Notes under the pieces: model-generated
Told to the model about the DNA's origin: nothing
The model's database searches: none
Seen by the model: only the letters and a program-made list of their open reading frames with translations
Shown here: in pieces, positions 25,783 to 34,473 of the stretch
Layout of the letters: every line of letters begins with the position of its first letter
Position numbering within the stretch: the stretch's first letter is position 1
Source of the DNA: Nocardioides mesophilus
GTDB taxonomy: Bacteria > Actinomycetota > Actinomycetes > Propionibacteriales > Nocardioidaceae
Direction: 5' to 3'
Assembly (NCBI RefSeq): GCF_014395785.1
Contig: NZ_CP060713.1
Location: 4,306,501-4,370,500 of the forward strand
Length of the DNA: 64,000 bases
Translations under genes and position numbers: made by a program

Positions 25783-27192
25783 GTGAACGCAAACGCGCCC
25801 GGGACCAGCGCTCCCTGGTTGACCCCCGAGGATCGCGCCTGCCTCGGCCGGGAGGCGCGGGACCAGGTCCCGCCGGAGGCGCACGCCGAGCTCGTGCGGG
25901 CGGCCGGCCGGGACCCCGTGCAGGTGCTGGTCGCCGAGGATGCGTCACGGCTGCCGGATCTGGTGCCTCTCCGGCACGCCCGGATGCTCGCCTCGCCGTT
26001 CGCGTTCTTCCGCGGCGCCGCCGGCGTGATGGCCGCCGACCTGGCGCGCACCCCGAAGTCGGGGCTGACCGTCCAGCTGTGCGGGGACGCCCACCTGTCC
26101 AACTTCGGCATGTTCGCCTCGCCTGAGCGCAACCTGCTCTTCGACATCAACGACTTCGACGAGACGATCCCCGGTCCCTGGGAGTGGGACGTCAAGCGGC
26201 TGAGCGCCAGCCTGGTCATCGCCGCCCATGACAACGGCTTCACCCCGCGTCAGGCACGCAAGATCGCGCTGGCCGCCGTACGCCGCTACCAGGCGTCGAT
26301 GGCCGAGCTCGCCGCCCTGGGCAACCTGGAGGTCTGGTACACGAAGCTGGACGTCGCCGAGGCACGCCGTCAGATCGGTGACCAGATAGACGCACGCACC
26401 GGAAAGCGGCTGGACCGGGCGATCGCCAAGGCCCGCAGCCGCGACCACCGGCGCTCGCTGCAGAAGCTGACCGCGATCGTCGACGGACGCCGCCGCATCG
26501 TCGGCGACCCCCCGCTGGTGGTCCCGATCTCCGACCTCGCCCCGGAGACAGCGCCCGACGCGATCGAGAGCGCCGTCGGGGATCTGCTGGAGCGGTACTC
26601 CCAGACACTCCCGGTGGGGTTCCGGGAGCTGGTGCGCAGCTACCGGTTCGTGGACATGGCCCGCAAGGTCGTCGGTGTCGGCAGCGTCGGCACCCGCTGC
26701 TGGATCGTGCTGATGGTCGGCCGCGACGAGGACGACCCGCTGTTCCTGCAGGTGAAGGAGGCCGGCCGGTCGGCCCTGGCCGACCACCTCGGCGACACCA
26801 GCAGCATCCCGCACGGGGAGCGGGTGGTCACCGGACAGCGGCTCATGCAGGCCGCCGGGGACCCGTTCCTGGGCTACCAGACCACAATCGGGCTCGATGG
26901 GCGGAGCAGAGACTTCTACGTACGTCAGCTCGCCGACTGGAAGGGCTCCGCCGACGTCGCCACCATGCTGCCGCGGATGCTGCGGTCCTACGGACAGCTG
27001 TGCGCGTGGTCGCTCGCCCGGGCGCATGCCCGCTCCGGCGACCGGATCGCCATCGCGGCCTACCTCGGTACCGACGACGTGTTCGCCCAGGCGGTGACCG
27101 CCTTCGCCGAGGGGTACGCCGAACTGAACTCACTCGACCACGCCGCGATGCGAGCCGCCGTGGAGGCCGGTCTGGTGCGGAGCCAGGGGTGA
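25783..27192 (+). CDS. DUF2252 domain-containing protein
   Basis: 469 residues from GTG 25783, 4 bases after the GH15 stop. The signature LASPFAFFRGAAGVMAADL, CGDAHLSNFGMF and FDINDFDETIPGPWEWDVKRL has the look of a kinase-like fold (DAHLSNFG resembling the catalytic HGDLHxxN, NDFDE resembling DFD), as in aminoglycoside-phosphotransferase relatives; no substrate is known. Its stop overlaps the next start (GTGA). A second, diverged DUF2252 gene lies at 50376-51698. Confidence 0.9.
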   Translation: MNANAPGTSAPWLTPEDRACLGREARDQVPPEAHAELVRAAGRDPVQVLVAEDASRLPDLVPLRHARMLASPFAFFRGAAGVMAADLARTPKSGLTVQLCGDAHLSNFGMFASPERNLLFDINDFDETIPGPWEWDVKRLSASLVIAAHDNGFTPRQARKIALAAVRRYQASMAELAALGNLEVWYTKLDVAEARRQIGDQIDARTGKRLDRAIAKARSRDHRRSLQKLTAIVDGRRRIVGDPPLVVPISDLAPETAPDAIESAVGDLLERYSQTLPVGFRELVRSYRFVDMARKVVGVGSVGTRCWIVLMVGRDEDDPLFLQVKEAGRSALADHLGDTSSIPHGERVVTGQRLMQAAGDPFLGYQTTIGLDGRSRDFYVRQLADWKGSADVATMLPRMLRSYGQLCAWSLARAHARSGDRIAIAAYLGTDDVFAQAVTAFAEGYAELNSLDHAAMRAAVEAGLVRSQG

Positions 27193-28031
27193 GCGCCGGC
27201 GGTGGCGGGACGACGCTCTTCCCTGCCTTCCCGGCCGCGCACCGGCTGGTGTCGGAGCTCGCACGCATCGAGCTGATCGACCGTTCGCTCGCGATCGGCG
27301 CGCAGGCCTTGCTCGCCCTGATCCCGCTGCTGGTCCTGGTCGGCGCCCTGCTGCCGGACGACGCCGGGACGACCCTGCTGAACCAGGTGCGTGACGTGAT
27401 GGGCGTGCACAACGACGTCATGCAACCCCTGCGCGACGCAGGGGTCTCCCCCGACACCCAGGTGCAGGCGGGTGCGCTCAGCCTCGTGGTGGCGGTCGGC
27501 TCTGCGACCAGCTTCTCCCGGGCGCTGCAACGCATGTACGCACGGGTGTGGGAGCTGCCGACGTTCCGGGGCGTCCGTGCGGTGCGCGGCAGCCTGCTGT
27601 GGCTCCTCGGATGGGTGGCGACGCTCCAGATCAGCGCGCTCCTGCTGCGCAGCCTCACCGGTCTGCCGCTGGTGCGGATGGCGCACCTGGGGATCCAGCT
27701 CGTGGTCAACGTGCTGCTCTGGTGGTGGACCGCACGGCTGCTGCTCGGCGGAAGGGTCTCGTGGCGGTTGCTCTTCCCGGGGGCTCTCGTGTCCGGGGTG
27801 CTGGTGGTGCTGCTGGCCTACGCCTCCCAGCTGTTCATGCCTCGCTTCGCGTCCGCACAGCTCACGCAGTTCGGCGCTCTCGGGGTGGTGTTCGCCATCG
27901 CCTCCTGGCTGGTCCTGTTCGGCGGCACCCTGGTCGTCTCGGCCGTCCTCGGCCGGCTGATCACCTCACCTGCAGGGGGTGAGGCCGGTGGCCCGGCCGA
28001 CGACGATGCTGGAGGCAAGGACCAGTCGTGA
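27189..28031 (+). CDS. YihY/virulence factor BrkB family membrane protein
   Basis: 280 residues from GTG 27189, overlapping the DUF2252 stop. Membrane helices alternate with conserved polar spots: LALIPLLVLVGALLP, ATSFSRALQRMYARVWEL, LLWLLGWVATLQISALL, LLFPGALVSGVLVVLLAYASQLFM and LGVVFAIASWLVLFGGTLVVSAVLGRL. The family was once mis-called ribonuclease BN; its role is unknown. Translational coupling suggests a shared function with DUF2252. Confidence 0.85.
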   Translation: MSAGGGGTTLFPAFPAAHRLVSELARIELIDRSLAIGAQALLALIPLLVLVGALLPDDAGTTLLNQVRDVMGVHNDVMQPLRDAGVSPDTQVQAGALSLVVAVGSATSFSRALQRMYARVWELPTFRGVRAVRGSLLWLLGWVATLQISALLLRSLTGLPLVRMAHLGIQLVVNVLLWWWTARLLLGGRVSWRLLFPGALVSGVLVVLLAYASQLFMPRFASAQLTQFGALGVVFAIASWLVLFGGTLVVSAVLGRLITSPAGGEAGGPADDDAGGKDQS

Positions 28032-28047
28032 GAGCCGGAGGTGCGAC

Positions 28048-28542
28048 ATGGGCATCCCTGCAGATCAGCTCGGGGCGCAGGAGCACGTCGTCATGGAGCT
28101 TCGGGAGCACTGGAAGAGACTGCTCGTGCCGGGGCTGATCTGTGCCGCAGCCCTGGTCGGACTGCTGGTCGTGCTCGCGGTCGCACCCGATTCGGGTGCC
28201 TTCTCCTGGCTGGACACGCTCGGCTGGATCGCGTTCCTCGGCGTGCTGGCGGTCTTCGGTCTCTGGCCGTACCTCCGGTGGCGGGGGCGCACCTACACGA
28301 TCACCAACGAGCGACTGTTGACACGCCGGGGCGTCGTACGCCGCCACGGTCGCGACATACCGCTGTCGCGGATCAACGACGTGGCCTTCGAGCAGGGGAT
28401 GTTCGACCGGATGTCCGGAGCGGGAACCCTCAAGGTCTCGGCGGCCAGCGAGGAGGGGACCGTGGTCCTCCACGACGTGCCCAACATCCACGAGGTGACC
28501 CGCACGCTCAACGCGTTGACCCGCGACGCCGGCTCAGCCTGA
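28048..28542 (+). CDS. PH domain-containing membrane protein (bPH2/DUF304)
   Basis: 164 residues from ATG 28048 with GGAGG upstream. Two membrane helices (LLVPGLICAAALVGLLVVLAV and LGWIAFLGVLAVFGLWPYL) precede a bacterial PH domain beginning YTITNERLLTRRGVVRRHGRDIPLSRINDVAFEQGMFDRM and ending with the helix VTRTLNAL. Bacterial PH domains of this type bind unknown ligands at the membrane. It is the last gene of the GH15-DUF2252-BrkB cluster and convergent with the small gene at 28547. Confidence 0.9.
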   Translation: MGIPADQLGAQEHVVMELREHWKRLLVPGLICAAALVGLLVVLAVAPDSGAFSWLDTLGWIAFLGVLAVFGLWPYLRWRGRTYTITNERLLTRRGVVRRHGRDIPLSRINDVAFEQGMFDRMSGAGTLKVSAASEEGTVVLHDVPNIHEVTRTLNALTRDAGSA

Positions 28543-28546
28543 CCGC

Positions 28547-28777
28547 TCACCTGGCCGGAACGCTCGAGATCTCGTCGATCTCGAGACCCTCGTTCTCGAG
28601 GAGTGCCACCAGCTCCGGCACGCCCGGCCCCGACGCGGCGGGGCGGACCCGCAGGATGGTCTGCTCGCGCAGCGTCGCGGTCACGCCGGGGCCGAGTGCG
28701 TGCGTCAGGACCGGCCCTAGTCGCCCCGCGATCGCGAGCTCGTAGACGAGCGCCCGTCCGGGCCGGCTGCGCGTCAT
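28547..28777 (-). CDS. Small single-domain protein (paralog C of a trio)
   Basis: 76 residues from ATG 28777, whose start overlaps the stop of the next upstream gene (ATGA). The pattern VYELAIAGRLGPVL, then QTILRVRP, then LVALLENEGLEIDEIS suggests a beta-alpha-beta-beta-alpha-beta fold. The same pattern occurs in the products at 28774-29070 and 33610-33939. No enzymatic motif; a ligand-binding or protein-interaction role is possible. Not recognised as a named family. Confidence 0.75.
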   Translation of the reverse strand: MTRSRPGRALVYELAIAGRLGPVLTHALGPGVTATLREQTILRVRPAASGPGVPELVALLENEGLEIDEISSVPAR

Positions 28778-29070
28778 GCGTGTGCGCTCCCGGGATCGGT
28801 GGGCCAGACGAGCGTGGGCGTCACGACCCGACGGACATCGATCACCTCGATCCCCTGGGACCTGAGCAGGTCCAGCGGAAGGTGCAGGCCGCCTGCGCGG
28901 CTGACACGCACCCGGAGCACCGTGCACAGCTCGTAGCCGACGTGGCAGACTCCCTCGATCTGGTCCAGGACGGCCGTCACGGGCACGAGACCGAGCACCC
29001 GCGCCTGGTAGGGCTGGTCGGGCTGGTCGGGCTGCTCGGGCTGCTCGGGCTGCTCGGTGTGGTCGGTCAT
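28774..29070 (-). CDS. Small single-domain protein with QPE/QPD repeat (paralog B)
   Basis: 98 residues from ATG 29070. After a short N-terminal tract of five QPE/QPD triplets (encoded by a 9-base tandem repeat) comes the ~65-residue domain: YQARVLGLVP, then CTVLRVRVS, then LLRSQGIEVIDVRRV. It is coupled by ATGA to paralog C. Both lie just upstream, in transcription order, of no other gene on this strand until the MalT-type regulator cluster; comparable small proteins often accompany MalT-like LuxR regulators in actinobacteria, which is an impression rather than a tested claim. Confidence 0.75.
   Translation of the reverse strand: MTDHTEQPEQPEQPDQPDQPYQARVLGLVPVTAVLDQIEGVCHVGYELCTVLRVRVSRAGGLHLPLDLLRSQGIEVIDVRRVVTPTLVWPTDPGSAHA
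29011..29055. repeat. 9-base tandem repeat, five copies
   Basis: Units of the type GGGCTGGTC/GGGCTGCTC repeat five times in frame within the gene at 28774, encoding Gln-Pro-Glu/Asp triplets. Such tracts can vary in copy number. Confidence 0.75.
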
Positions 29071-29148
29071 AGCGGGTGCCTCCCGTGCGGAGGGTGGATC
29101 TCCAGCACACCGCGCCGGTGGGGCGACCACCTCCTCCGCAGCAGACGA

Positions 29149-29490
29149 TTAGGCCGTGTCGCTCGAGGTCTGGGGATCGGTGAACGAGATCGGCTTGCCG
29201 GCGGCGTGGGCGTAGGCGATCTCCCTGCTCGTGGACTCGCCGACGTACCCACCTGGGTTGACGACCAGGACCCGGTCAGCCAGATCGATCTTGCGCAGGT
29301 GCAGAGCGGCCAGCGCGGTCTTCTGCTCGTTCGTGACCGACTCGTCTGCTTCATGACCTTCGGCGCGCCGAAACACGCCTGGCGCGACGACGATGACACC
29401 TGCGAAGGTCAGATCACGGTTCGCCGCGCTCATCTCGTCCACGAACCGGGTGGAGCCGCAGAGGCAGACGATCTCAGGTCGGTCGGGCAC
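29149..29490 (-). CDS. Nucleoside 2-deoxyribosyltransferase-like protein
   Basis: 113 residues. It opens IVCLCGSTRF, the motif of the nucleoside 2-deoxyribosyltransferase/DUF4406 superfamily, and continues with HLRKIDLADRVLVVNPGGYVGESTSREIAYAHAAGKPI, which holds the usual Asp-Glu catalytic area (S-x2-E). Such proteins cleave N-glycosidic bonds of (deoxy)nucleotides or act as nucleotide-binding effectors. Short compared with the ~150-residue enzymes. Apparently monocistronic. Confidence 0.8.
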   Translation of the reverse strand: MPDRPEIVCLCGSTRFVDEMSAANRDLTFAGVIVVAPGVFRRAEGHEADESVTNEQKTALAALHLRKIDLADRVLVVNPGGYVGESTSREIAYAHAAGKPISFTDPQTSSDTA

Positions 29491-29608
29491 CGCTCAGTCC
29501 TTCGGCTCGCACGGGAGAACATCGGTGTGCGCGTAGACGGCACAAGGCCCACAGTCTAGGCAGCGCCACCACGCGGCTGCCTGGCGCTCCGGCGCATCAG
29601 GCTGCCGC

Positions 29609-32287
29609 TCAGGACCCCAGGATCCCGATCTCCCGGGCCCTTCTCACCGCAGCGTTGCGGCGGTTGACGCCGAGCTTGCGCAGTATGCTCCGCACGTGGG
29701 TCCGCACGGTGTTCACCGACACGAACATCTTCTCCGCGATCTCGTCGGTGGACAGGAGTGCCTCGAGGTGGCCGAGCACCTCGAGCTCGCGAGGAGTCAG
29801 CCGCTCGAGCACCTCGGGCCGGACCGGCTCGGCCGTCGATGGCGAAGCCGAGACCTTCGTCGCGGCCCGCGGACCCGGACCGGCGAACCAAGGCTGCTCG
29901 GCCAGCAGCCGGGGCTCGGAGGCGATCAGCTGCCGCACCGCCGGTGCCGCCTCGTGGAACGGACGACGTAGCTGCTCGCGGGACGCGAGCCGGAGAGCGC
30001 GGTCGAGGGTGCCGCGCGCCCGGTCGGGCGCCGAGGTCCGCAGCTCCGTCGCCACCTGGGCCAACAGCCTCGACACCTGGTCGGCCGGGGCGAGCGCCGT
30101 CTCCTCCACCTGGGCGAGGGAGAGCCTGGCAGCACTCGCGTCCCCCTGCTCCGCCTGTGCCTGCGCGAGCACGAGCGACCGGTCCGCGTGCGGGGTCGAG
30201 GTGACCGCCGCCAGCTCGTGCACCGCGGCCTGCGGCTTGGCCGCGCTCAGCAGGACCCGGGCCGCCTCGACCCGGAGGCCCTCGGCCAGCCACGAGTCGA
30301 GCGCGCTGAGCCGCGCAGAGGCTGTCTCGAGGCGTGCCAGCGCGGCGACCGGATGGCCGCTCGCCGCTTGGAGCCCGGCAGACACACTCTCGCCCAGGCA
30401 GAGCGAGACCCCGTCCTCCGCGTGGTCCACCCCGACTCTGACGGCCGTCACCTGCTCCTGGGAGGCGCGGAGGTCGTAGCGGTCCAGTGCGATCCGCGCC
30501 AGCGCCAGCCGTGCCACCAGGACCGGACTCCGTGCCACCCCGGGGGCCTCGGTGCGCCCCGCAAGGCTGATCGCCTCCTCGGCGCCCGCCCGGGCCCGGG
30601 AGAGCCGACCCTGCCAGGCCTCCACGACCGACTGGTAGGCCAGACACTCCGCACGGAAGCCGGGGTGCTGTGCCGCCGTACCGGTCCTCGAAGCCCCGGC
30701 GAGTGCTTGACGGGCCGGCTCCAGGTCCCCGCGTCGCAGTCGGGCGACACCCTTGCTGAGAAGGACCAGGGCTCGCATCTCCGCGCCTGCCGGCGGCAGG
30801 GCCCGCACCGGATCAGGTCGAAGCACCGCGTCCGCGGCATCGACCGCCGCGTTGGCGGCGTCGACCCCGTCGTGCCGACTCGCCCGCACCGCGTCGAGCA
30901 TCCGCACGGTCTGCCACAACGGCGAGGTCGCCTCGGTCTCCGTCGACGGCTGCCGAGGGAGGCCGGCCAGCTCCTCGGCACACCGCAGGTGGTCTCCCGC
31001 GGCAAGCGCTACCGCTGCCCGGGCCGCGACCACCTCTGGGCGGACCAGCTCGGAGGGGAGCCGGCCGGCGAGCTCGGCCAGTGCGGAGCCCGGCCCTTCG
31101 ACCAGCAACCGCCCCGTCAGCCGATCCTCGACGAGCTGGATGGCGAGCGAGTCCCACGCCCCCAGCCGGGCGAGCTGGATCAGGGACTCCACTGCATGTC
31201 CGCGCAGTCGCAACCACCGGGCGGTCCTGCGGTGCAGCTTCGTCCTGGCCCGGGGACTCTCGTAGGCGAGCTGTGCCCGGAGCAGGTCACGGAAGAAGGG
31301 GTAGTAGCGGTAGGAGCCCGGTTGGCCGGGAACCTCTTCGATGAAGGCGTTGGCCCGGGCCAGGTCCGCGAGGAGGTGCGGGGCCCGTGGTCCTCCGAGC
31401 TCCTCGGCGAGGCCGGCACAGAGGACGTCGGGCACGCAAGTGTCCAGCATGAGCCGCCGCACCTGGGGCGGGTGAGCGTCGAGCACCTCACCGACGAGGT
31501 ACTCGTTGATGTCGTGGGTCTGGCTGACCACCTCAGCCACCCTCTCTTCCGCGTCCGGCCGGTCCACCAGAGCGCGACCTGCGAAGCGGAGGCCCGCCAC
31601 CCAACCCTTGGTCCGGTCGTTGAGATCGCGCACCGCCGATGGGCTCAGGTGCACAGCCAGACGCGTCAACAGCTCCGCGGCCTCGTCGTCGTCGAAGGCG
31701 AGGTCGCTCACCCGGACCTCCACCAGCTGGTCCTCGAGCCGGTAGCGGTAGAGCGGCAGAACCGGATCCACCCGTCCGACCACCACCAGCCGTAGCCGGC
31801 CGAGGCTGTGTCGCAGCACGAAGTCCAGGTCGTGCGCGACGTCCAGGCTCGCGAGCTCGTAGCCGTCCAGCACGATCGTCAGCCGGCGGGGGGCCCGCGC
31901 CAGCCGGGTGGCGAGGCCGAGCAGCCAGTCGCGGTGGTCGGGCGCCGTGCCGTCGGTGCGACCGACCTCGCGCTCCACCGGCACCCCGAGCCGGTCCAGG
32001 CTGGCGAGAAGGTGCGCCCAGAGGTCGGTGTCCCCGTCCTCCAGGCTCACCCAGCCGGTCGACGACGCCGAGCCCGAGCAGCGCACCCACTCGGCGACCA
32101 ACGTGGTCTTGCCCGTTCCGGCCGGGGCGCTCACCACGACCAGCGGCAGCGTCTCCGAGCGTCCGAGCACGGCCAGCAGGCGAGGCCGCCTGACGTGGGC
32201 CGAGGGCAGGTCCGGGATCTGGTACCGCACGCTCGGCAGGAGATCGTCCCCTGCCGGAATCGCAGAGGAGCTCGAGTACGACGACAT
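29609..32287 (-). CDS. MalT-type LuxR family transcriptional regulator (ATP-binding)
   Basis: 892 residues from ATG 32287. Order: N-terminal segment, Walker A APAGTGKTTL (about residue 50), a Walker-B-like strand RLTIVLDGYEL, a NACHT/winged region, a long helical TPR-like sensor domain and a C-terminal LuxR helix-turn-helix (LTPRELEVLGHLEALLSTDEIAEKMF then SVNTVRTHV). This is the STAND architecture of MalT: inducer binding and ATP trigger oligomerisation and activation. An upstream in-frame start at 32407 would run into the terminator hairpin at 32394-32424, so 32287 is preferred; GTG 32296 is also possible. Target and inducer unknown. Confidence 0.9.
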   Translation of the reverse strand: MSSYSSSSAIPAGDDLLPSVRYQIPDLPSAHVRRPRLLAVLGRSETLPLVVVSAPAGTGKTTLVAEWVRCSGSASSTGWVSLEDGDTDLWAHLLASLDRLGVPVEREVGRTDGTAPDHRDWLLGLATRLARAPRRLTIVLDGYELASLDVAHDLDFVLRHSLGRLRLVVVGRVDPVLPLYRYRLEDQLVEVRVSDLAFDDDEAAELLTRLAVHLSPSAVRDLNDRTKGWVAGLRFAGRALVDRPDAEERVAEVVSQTHDINEYLVGEVLDAHPPQVRRLMLDTCVPDVLCAGLAEELGGPRAPHLLADLARANAFIEEVPGQPGSYRYYPFFRDLLRAQLAYESPRARTKLHRRTARWLRLRGHAVESLIQLARLGAWDSLAIQLVEDRLTGRLLVEGPGSALAELAGRLPSELVRPEVVAARAAVALAAGDHLRCAEELAGLPRQPSTETEATSPLWQTVRMLDAVRASRHDGVDAANAAVDAADAVLRPDPVRALPPAGAEMRALVLLSKGVARLRRGDLEPARQALAGASRTGTAAQHPGFRAECLAYQSVVEAWQGRLSRARAGAEEAISLAGRTEAPGVARSPVLVARLALARIALDRYDLRASQEQVTAVRVGVDHAEDGVSLCLGESVSAGLQAASGHPVAALARLETASARLSALDSWLAEGLRVEAARVLLSAAKPQAAVHELAAVTSTPHADRSLVLAQAQAEQGDASAARLSLAQVEETALAPADQVSRLLAQVATELRTSAPDRARGTLDRALRLASREQLRRPFHEAAPAVRQLIASEPRLLAEQPWFAGPGPRAATKVSASPSTAEPVRPEVLERLTPRELEVLGHLEALLSTDEIAEKMFVSVNTVRTHVRSILRKLGVNRRNAAVRRAREIGILGS

Positions 32288-32393
32288 GGCGCCCACCAGT
32301 ACCTGTCTTTCAACCCCCGCGGATCCTTCTCTGTCGAGGGGGCGGCCCTTGTCCGTGCTGCCGCCACCCGTCTTCGAGGCTAGGGCGCCGAAA

Positions 32394-32424
32394 GACCCCC
32401 CGGACATGGCGAGACCGGGGGGTC
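32394..32424 (-). terminator. Intrinsic terminator downstream of the SHOCT membrane gene
   Basis: GACCCCCCGG (32394-32403) pairs with CCGGGGGGTC (32415-32424), 11-base loop. On the minus strand the stem is followed by TTTC. It separates the SHOCT gene from the LuxR gene. The 269-base gap 32288-32556 otherwise contains only a GGACC-GGT-GGTCC palindrome near 32463-32475. Confidence 0.6.
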
Positions 32425-32556
32425 CGTTTGGGGTCCTACGACCCGTAGCAGAGGCAGTGCGCGGACCGGTGGTCCAAGCCCAACAAGGCCGAGCGGCCCG
32501 AACCGGTCACGAAGGACAGAACCATCGTCACCGGGCGGGCCGCACATCGACAGGGC

Positions 32557-32937
32557 TCAGACCAGCGCCTTCTCCTTGAGACGGTCGTACTCCGCCTGTG
32601 AGATGACTCCGGCGTCGAGCATGGCCTTGGCCTCGGCGATCTGCTCGGTCGGCGCCTTCGAGCCGCCGGCGACCTCCTTGATGTAGGCGTCCTGCCGGGC
32701 CTTCGCCTCGAGCGCGCTGGCCTCGGCGCGCTCCGACATACCTCCTCCACGCGCCACCAGGTAGACCAGTGCCGTGATCAGCGGCAGGAAGATCAGGGCG
32801 ACGATCCACACCGCTTTGACCACCCCTGACGTCTCCCGGTCGCGGAAGAGGTCGGTGATGATCGAGAACATCACCATGAGGTAGGCCACGAAGGCGAAAC
32901 TGATGAAGATGAACCACACAATGTCCCAGAACGACAT
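32557..32937 (-). CDS. Membrane protein with PLDc_N-like helices and C-terminal SHOCT domain
   Basis: 126 residues from ATG 32937. Two membrane helices (IVWFIFISFAFVAYLMVMFSIITDL and VVKAVWIVALIFLPLITALVYL, the latter with the W-x5-FLP pattern of the PLDc_N domain) are followed by a basic/Ala linker and a SHOCT domain (IAEAKAMLDAGVISQAEYDRLKEKAL). This arrangement is a common actinobacterial small membrane protein, probably stress-related, but without assigned function. Confidence 0.87.
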   Translation of the reverse strand: MSFWDIVWFIFISFAFVAYLMVMFSIITDLFRDRETSGVVKAVWIVALIFLPLITALVYLVARGGGMSERAEASALEAKARQDAYIKEVAGGSKAPTEQIAEAKAMLDAGVISQAEYDRLKEKALV

Positions 32938-33025
32938 CCCAGGATCCTTTCGTAGGGTTTTCCTTCGCTCACGATGCACCGAGCCGGCGTGCCACCGCGT
33001 CGTCCCTGCGGGATGACCTTGTCGC

Positions 33026-33436
33026 TCAACAGGTGCCGCTGACGGCGTCGCCGAGCCGGGCGACCGACGAGCCGAGCGCCTTGACGTCGTCGCGCACCGC
33101 GGTGAGAGTCGCGGCGGAGGGAGTGCTGACCGCCGCCGTGAGGCTGGCCCCGAGCGCGTCGACGGCATCCCGGATCGCCGCAACCTCGGAGGAGTACTGG
33201 TCCGAGGCGTCGTCGGCCAGCTGCTGGAGGTCGGAGCGGATCGCCTCCAGCTGCTTCTGGAGCTGGGCCAGGCCGCCCTGGCCGATGTCGATGTTCTGCA
33301 GGTCCTGGATCGAGGATCGGAGAGAGTCCGTGTCGCTGCACACGGCCGGGTCTCCCCCACATGCGCTGGTTCCCGCGCCCAGGATCGTCATGATCGCCAG
33401 CCCGGCCAGCGCCCTTCTGCCTCTGCGGTGGTTCAT
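33026..33436 (-). CDS. Putative small lipoprotein with coiled coil
   Basis: 136 residues from ATG 33436. A basic N-terminus and hydrophobic segment (ALAGLAIMTILGAG) end in TSAC-GG, a loose lipobox whose Cys would be lipidated. The mature part is a Gln/Leu/Asp-rich helical region (GGLAQLQKQLEAIRSDLQQLADD) likely forming a coiled coil. The final residue is Cys. No family recognised. It lies 88 bases upstream of the SHOCT membrane gene and may be cotranscribed. Confidence 0.7.
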   Translation of the reverse strand: MNHRRGRRALAGLAIMTILGAGTSACGGDPAVCSDTDSLRSSIQDLQNIDIGQGGLAQLQKQLEAIRSDLQQLADDASDQYSSEVAAIRDAVDALGASLTAAVSTPSAATLTAVRDDVKALGSSVARLGDAVSGTC

Positions 33437-33523
33437 GTGCCCATGTTGGGCGGCGCACCGGCCGCCGGTATCCCCCCCGGCGCATGATCCTCGTCGTGGC
33501 TGCGCGACCGCCCGGGCCCACCG

Positions 33524-33542
33524 GTCATCCGGTCCGGATGAC
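33524..33542. repeat. 7-base inverted repeat in divergent intergenic region
   Basis: GTCATCC (33524-33530) and GGATGAC (33536-33542) flank GGTCC in the 173-base gap between the divergent lipoprotein and small-domain genes. Possible regulator site. Confidence 0.4.
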
Positions 33543-33609
33543 GCGGCGGCCGTCGCAGTGGGCTGGGATGGAGGTCTGACCAGACGTTCGTGACGCAGAG
33601 GAGGCCGAG

Positions 33610-33939
33610 ATGACCGCGGCCGATCCAAGCCCGTCCGATCGGTGGCCCGAGGTCGTGCCCCCGGGCGACGACGGCATGACCAGCGACCCCGAGGACCGGG
33701 TCTACGAGCTACGAGTGAGCGGCCTGGTGCCGCCCGAGCTCCTCTCCGAACGCCCGGCAGGCACCGAGGTCGTGGGGCACGAGGTGCGGACCGTGGTGTC
33801 CGGACGGTTCGAGGACCAGGCGGCCCTCCACGGCTTCCTCAACCGGCTCCGCGCCTTCGGGCTCGAGCTGCTCGAGATCCGGCGGGTCGCCGCCGCCGAC
33901 GAGGACGACGAGGACGACGAGGATCCGGACCGACCATGA
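33610..33939 (+). CDS. Small single-domain protein with acidic tail (paralog A)
   Basis: 109 residues; GAGGAGG precedes ATG 33610. The domain (about residues 33-93) reads YELRVSGLVPPELL, then RTVVSGRFEDQAALHGFLNRLRAFGLELLEIRRV, matching the pattern of the pair at 28547/28774 in order and spacing. The C-terminus is a run of Asp/Glu. The DQAAL-x-G-x-L-x-RL-x-x-x-GLELLE segment is the best conserved part. Function unknown; no catalytic residues stand out. Confidence 0.78.
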   Translation: MTAADPSPSDRWPEVVPPGDDGMTSDPEDRVYELRVSGLVPPELLSERPAGTEVVGHEVRTVVSGRFEDQAALHGFLNRLRAFGLELLEIRRVAAADEDDEDDEDPDRP

Positions 33940-33963
33940 CAGCCGGGAGGGCACGGCTGTCGG

Positions 33964-34473
33964 TCAGCCGACCCGTGGCTCCCCGGTCTGCCAGTCGTAG
34001 ATCACCGACGTGCCCAGGATGATGTCCTGCACCGACCGGTTCCTCCGGTTGATCCCCACCCAGAGCAGCCCGATCGGGAACAGACCGCACAGCATCGCTC
34101 GCAGCAGGGCCCGGACGAACGCCGGGCTGGCTCCCCCGCCGTCGACCACCCGAAGGCCCATCACGAGGCAGCCGTAGCTGCGGCCGGAGGACCACCAGCT
34201 CAGCGTCAGGTACACGACCAGCACGACGAGTCCCAGCAGTGCGCTGGCGAACAGGCTGCCGCTCGGCATCCGGAAGCCGCGGGGATCGATCATGAACAGC
34301 AGCGCCGCCCAGCCGGCATAGGCTCCGGCCAGGATCAGGAAGGTCACCAGCGCGTCGATCGAGGCAGCGACCAGGCGGGTCACCAGGCCGGCCCGGCGTC
34401 CCTGGAACCCGCGTGCGGCCCGCGGGAGCGGGGACGGCCCACTCCTCGCCGCGCCCGCGTCAGGGCTGCTCAT
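33964..34473 (-). CDS. RDD family membrane protein
   Basis: 169 residues from ATG 34473. RDD hallmarks: AGLVTRLVAASIDALVTFLILAGAYAG with the Arg-x3-Ala-x-x-Asp pattern, a second helix pair, and GRSYGCLVMGLRVVDGGGASPAFVRALLRAML with NRSVQDIILGTSVIYDW at the end. RDD proteins are integral membrane proteins, some linked to Na+/H+ antiport. It overlaps the upstream repeat-protein gene by 14 bases, so the two are translationally linked and may form a complex. Confidence 0.9.
   Translation of the reverse strand: MSSPDAGAARSGPSPLPRAARGFQGRRAGLVTRLVAASIDALVTFLILAGAYAGWAALLFMIDPRGFRMPSGSLFASALLGLVVLVVYLTLSWWSSGRSYGCLVMGLRVVDGGGASPAFVRALLRAMLCGLFPIGLLWVGINRRNRSVQDIILGTSVIYDWQTGEPRVG

Noticed and set aside
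29011-29055. Short tandem repeat considered as a CRISPR remnant
   Set aside because: Unit is 9 bases, contiguous without spacers and in frame within a gene; it encodes Gln-Pro-Glu/Asp triplets.
32288-32407. Longer N-terminus for the MalT-type regulator from 32407
   Set aside because: It would read through the terminator hairpin at 32394-32424 and adds low-complexity residues not seen in the family; 32287 fits better.
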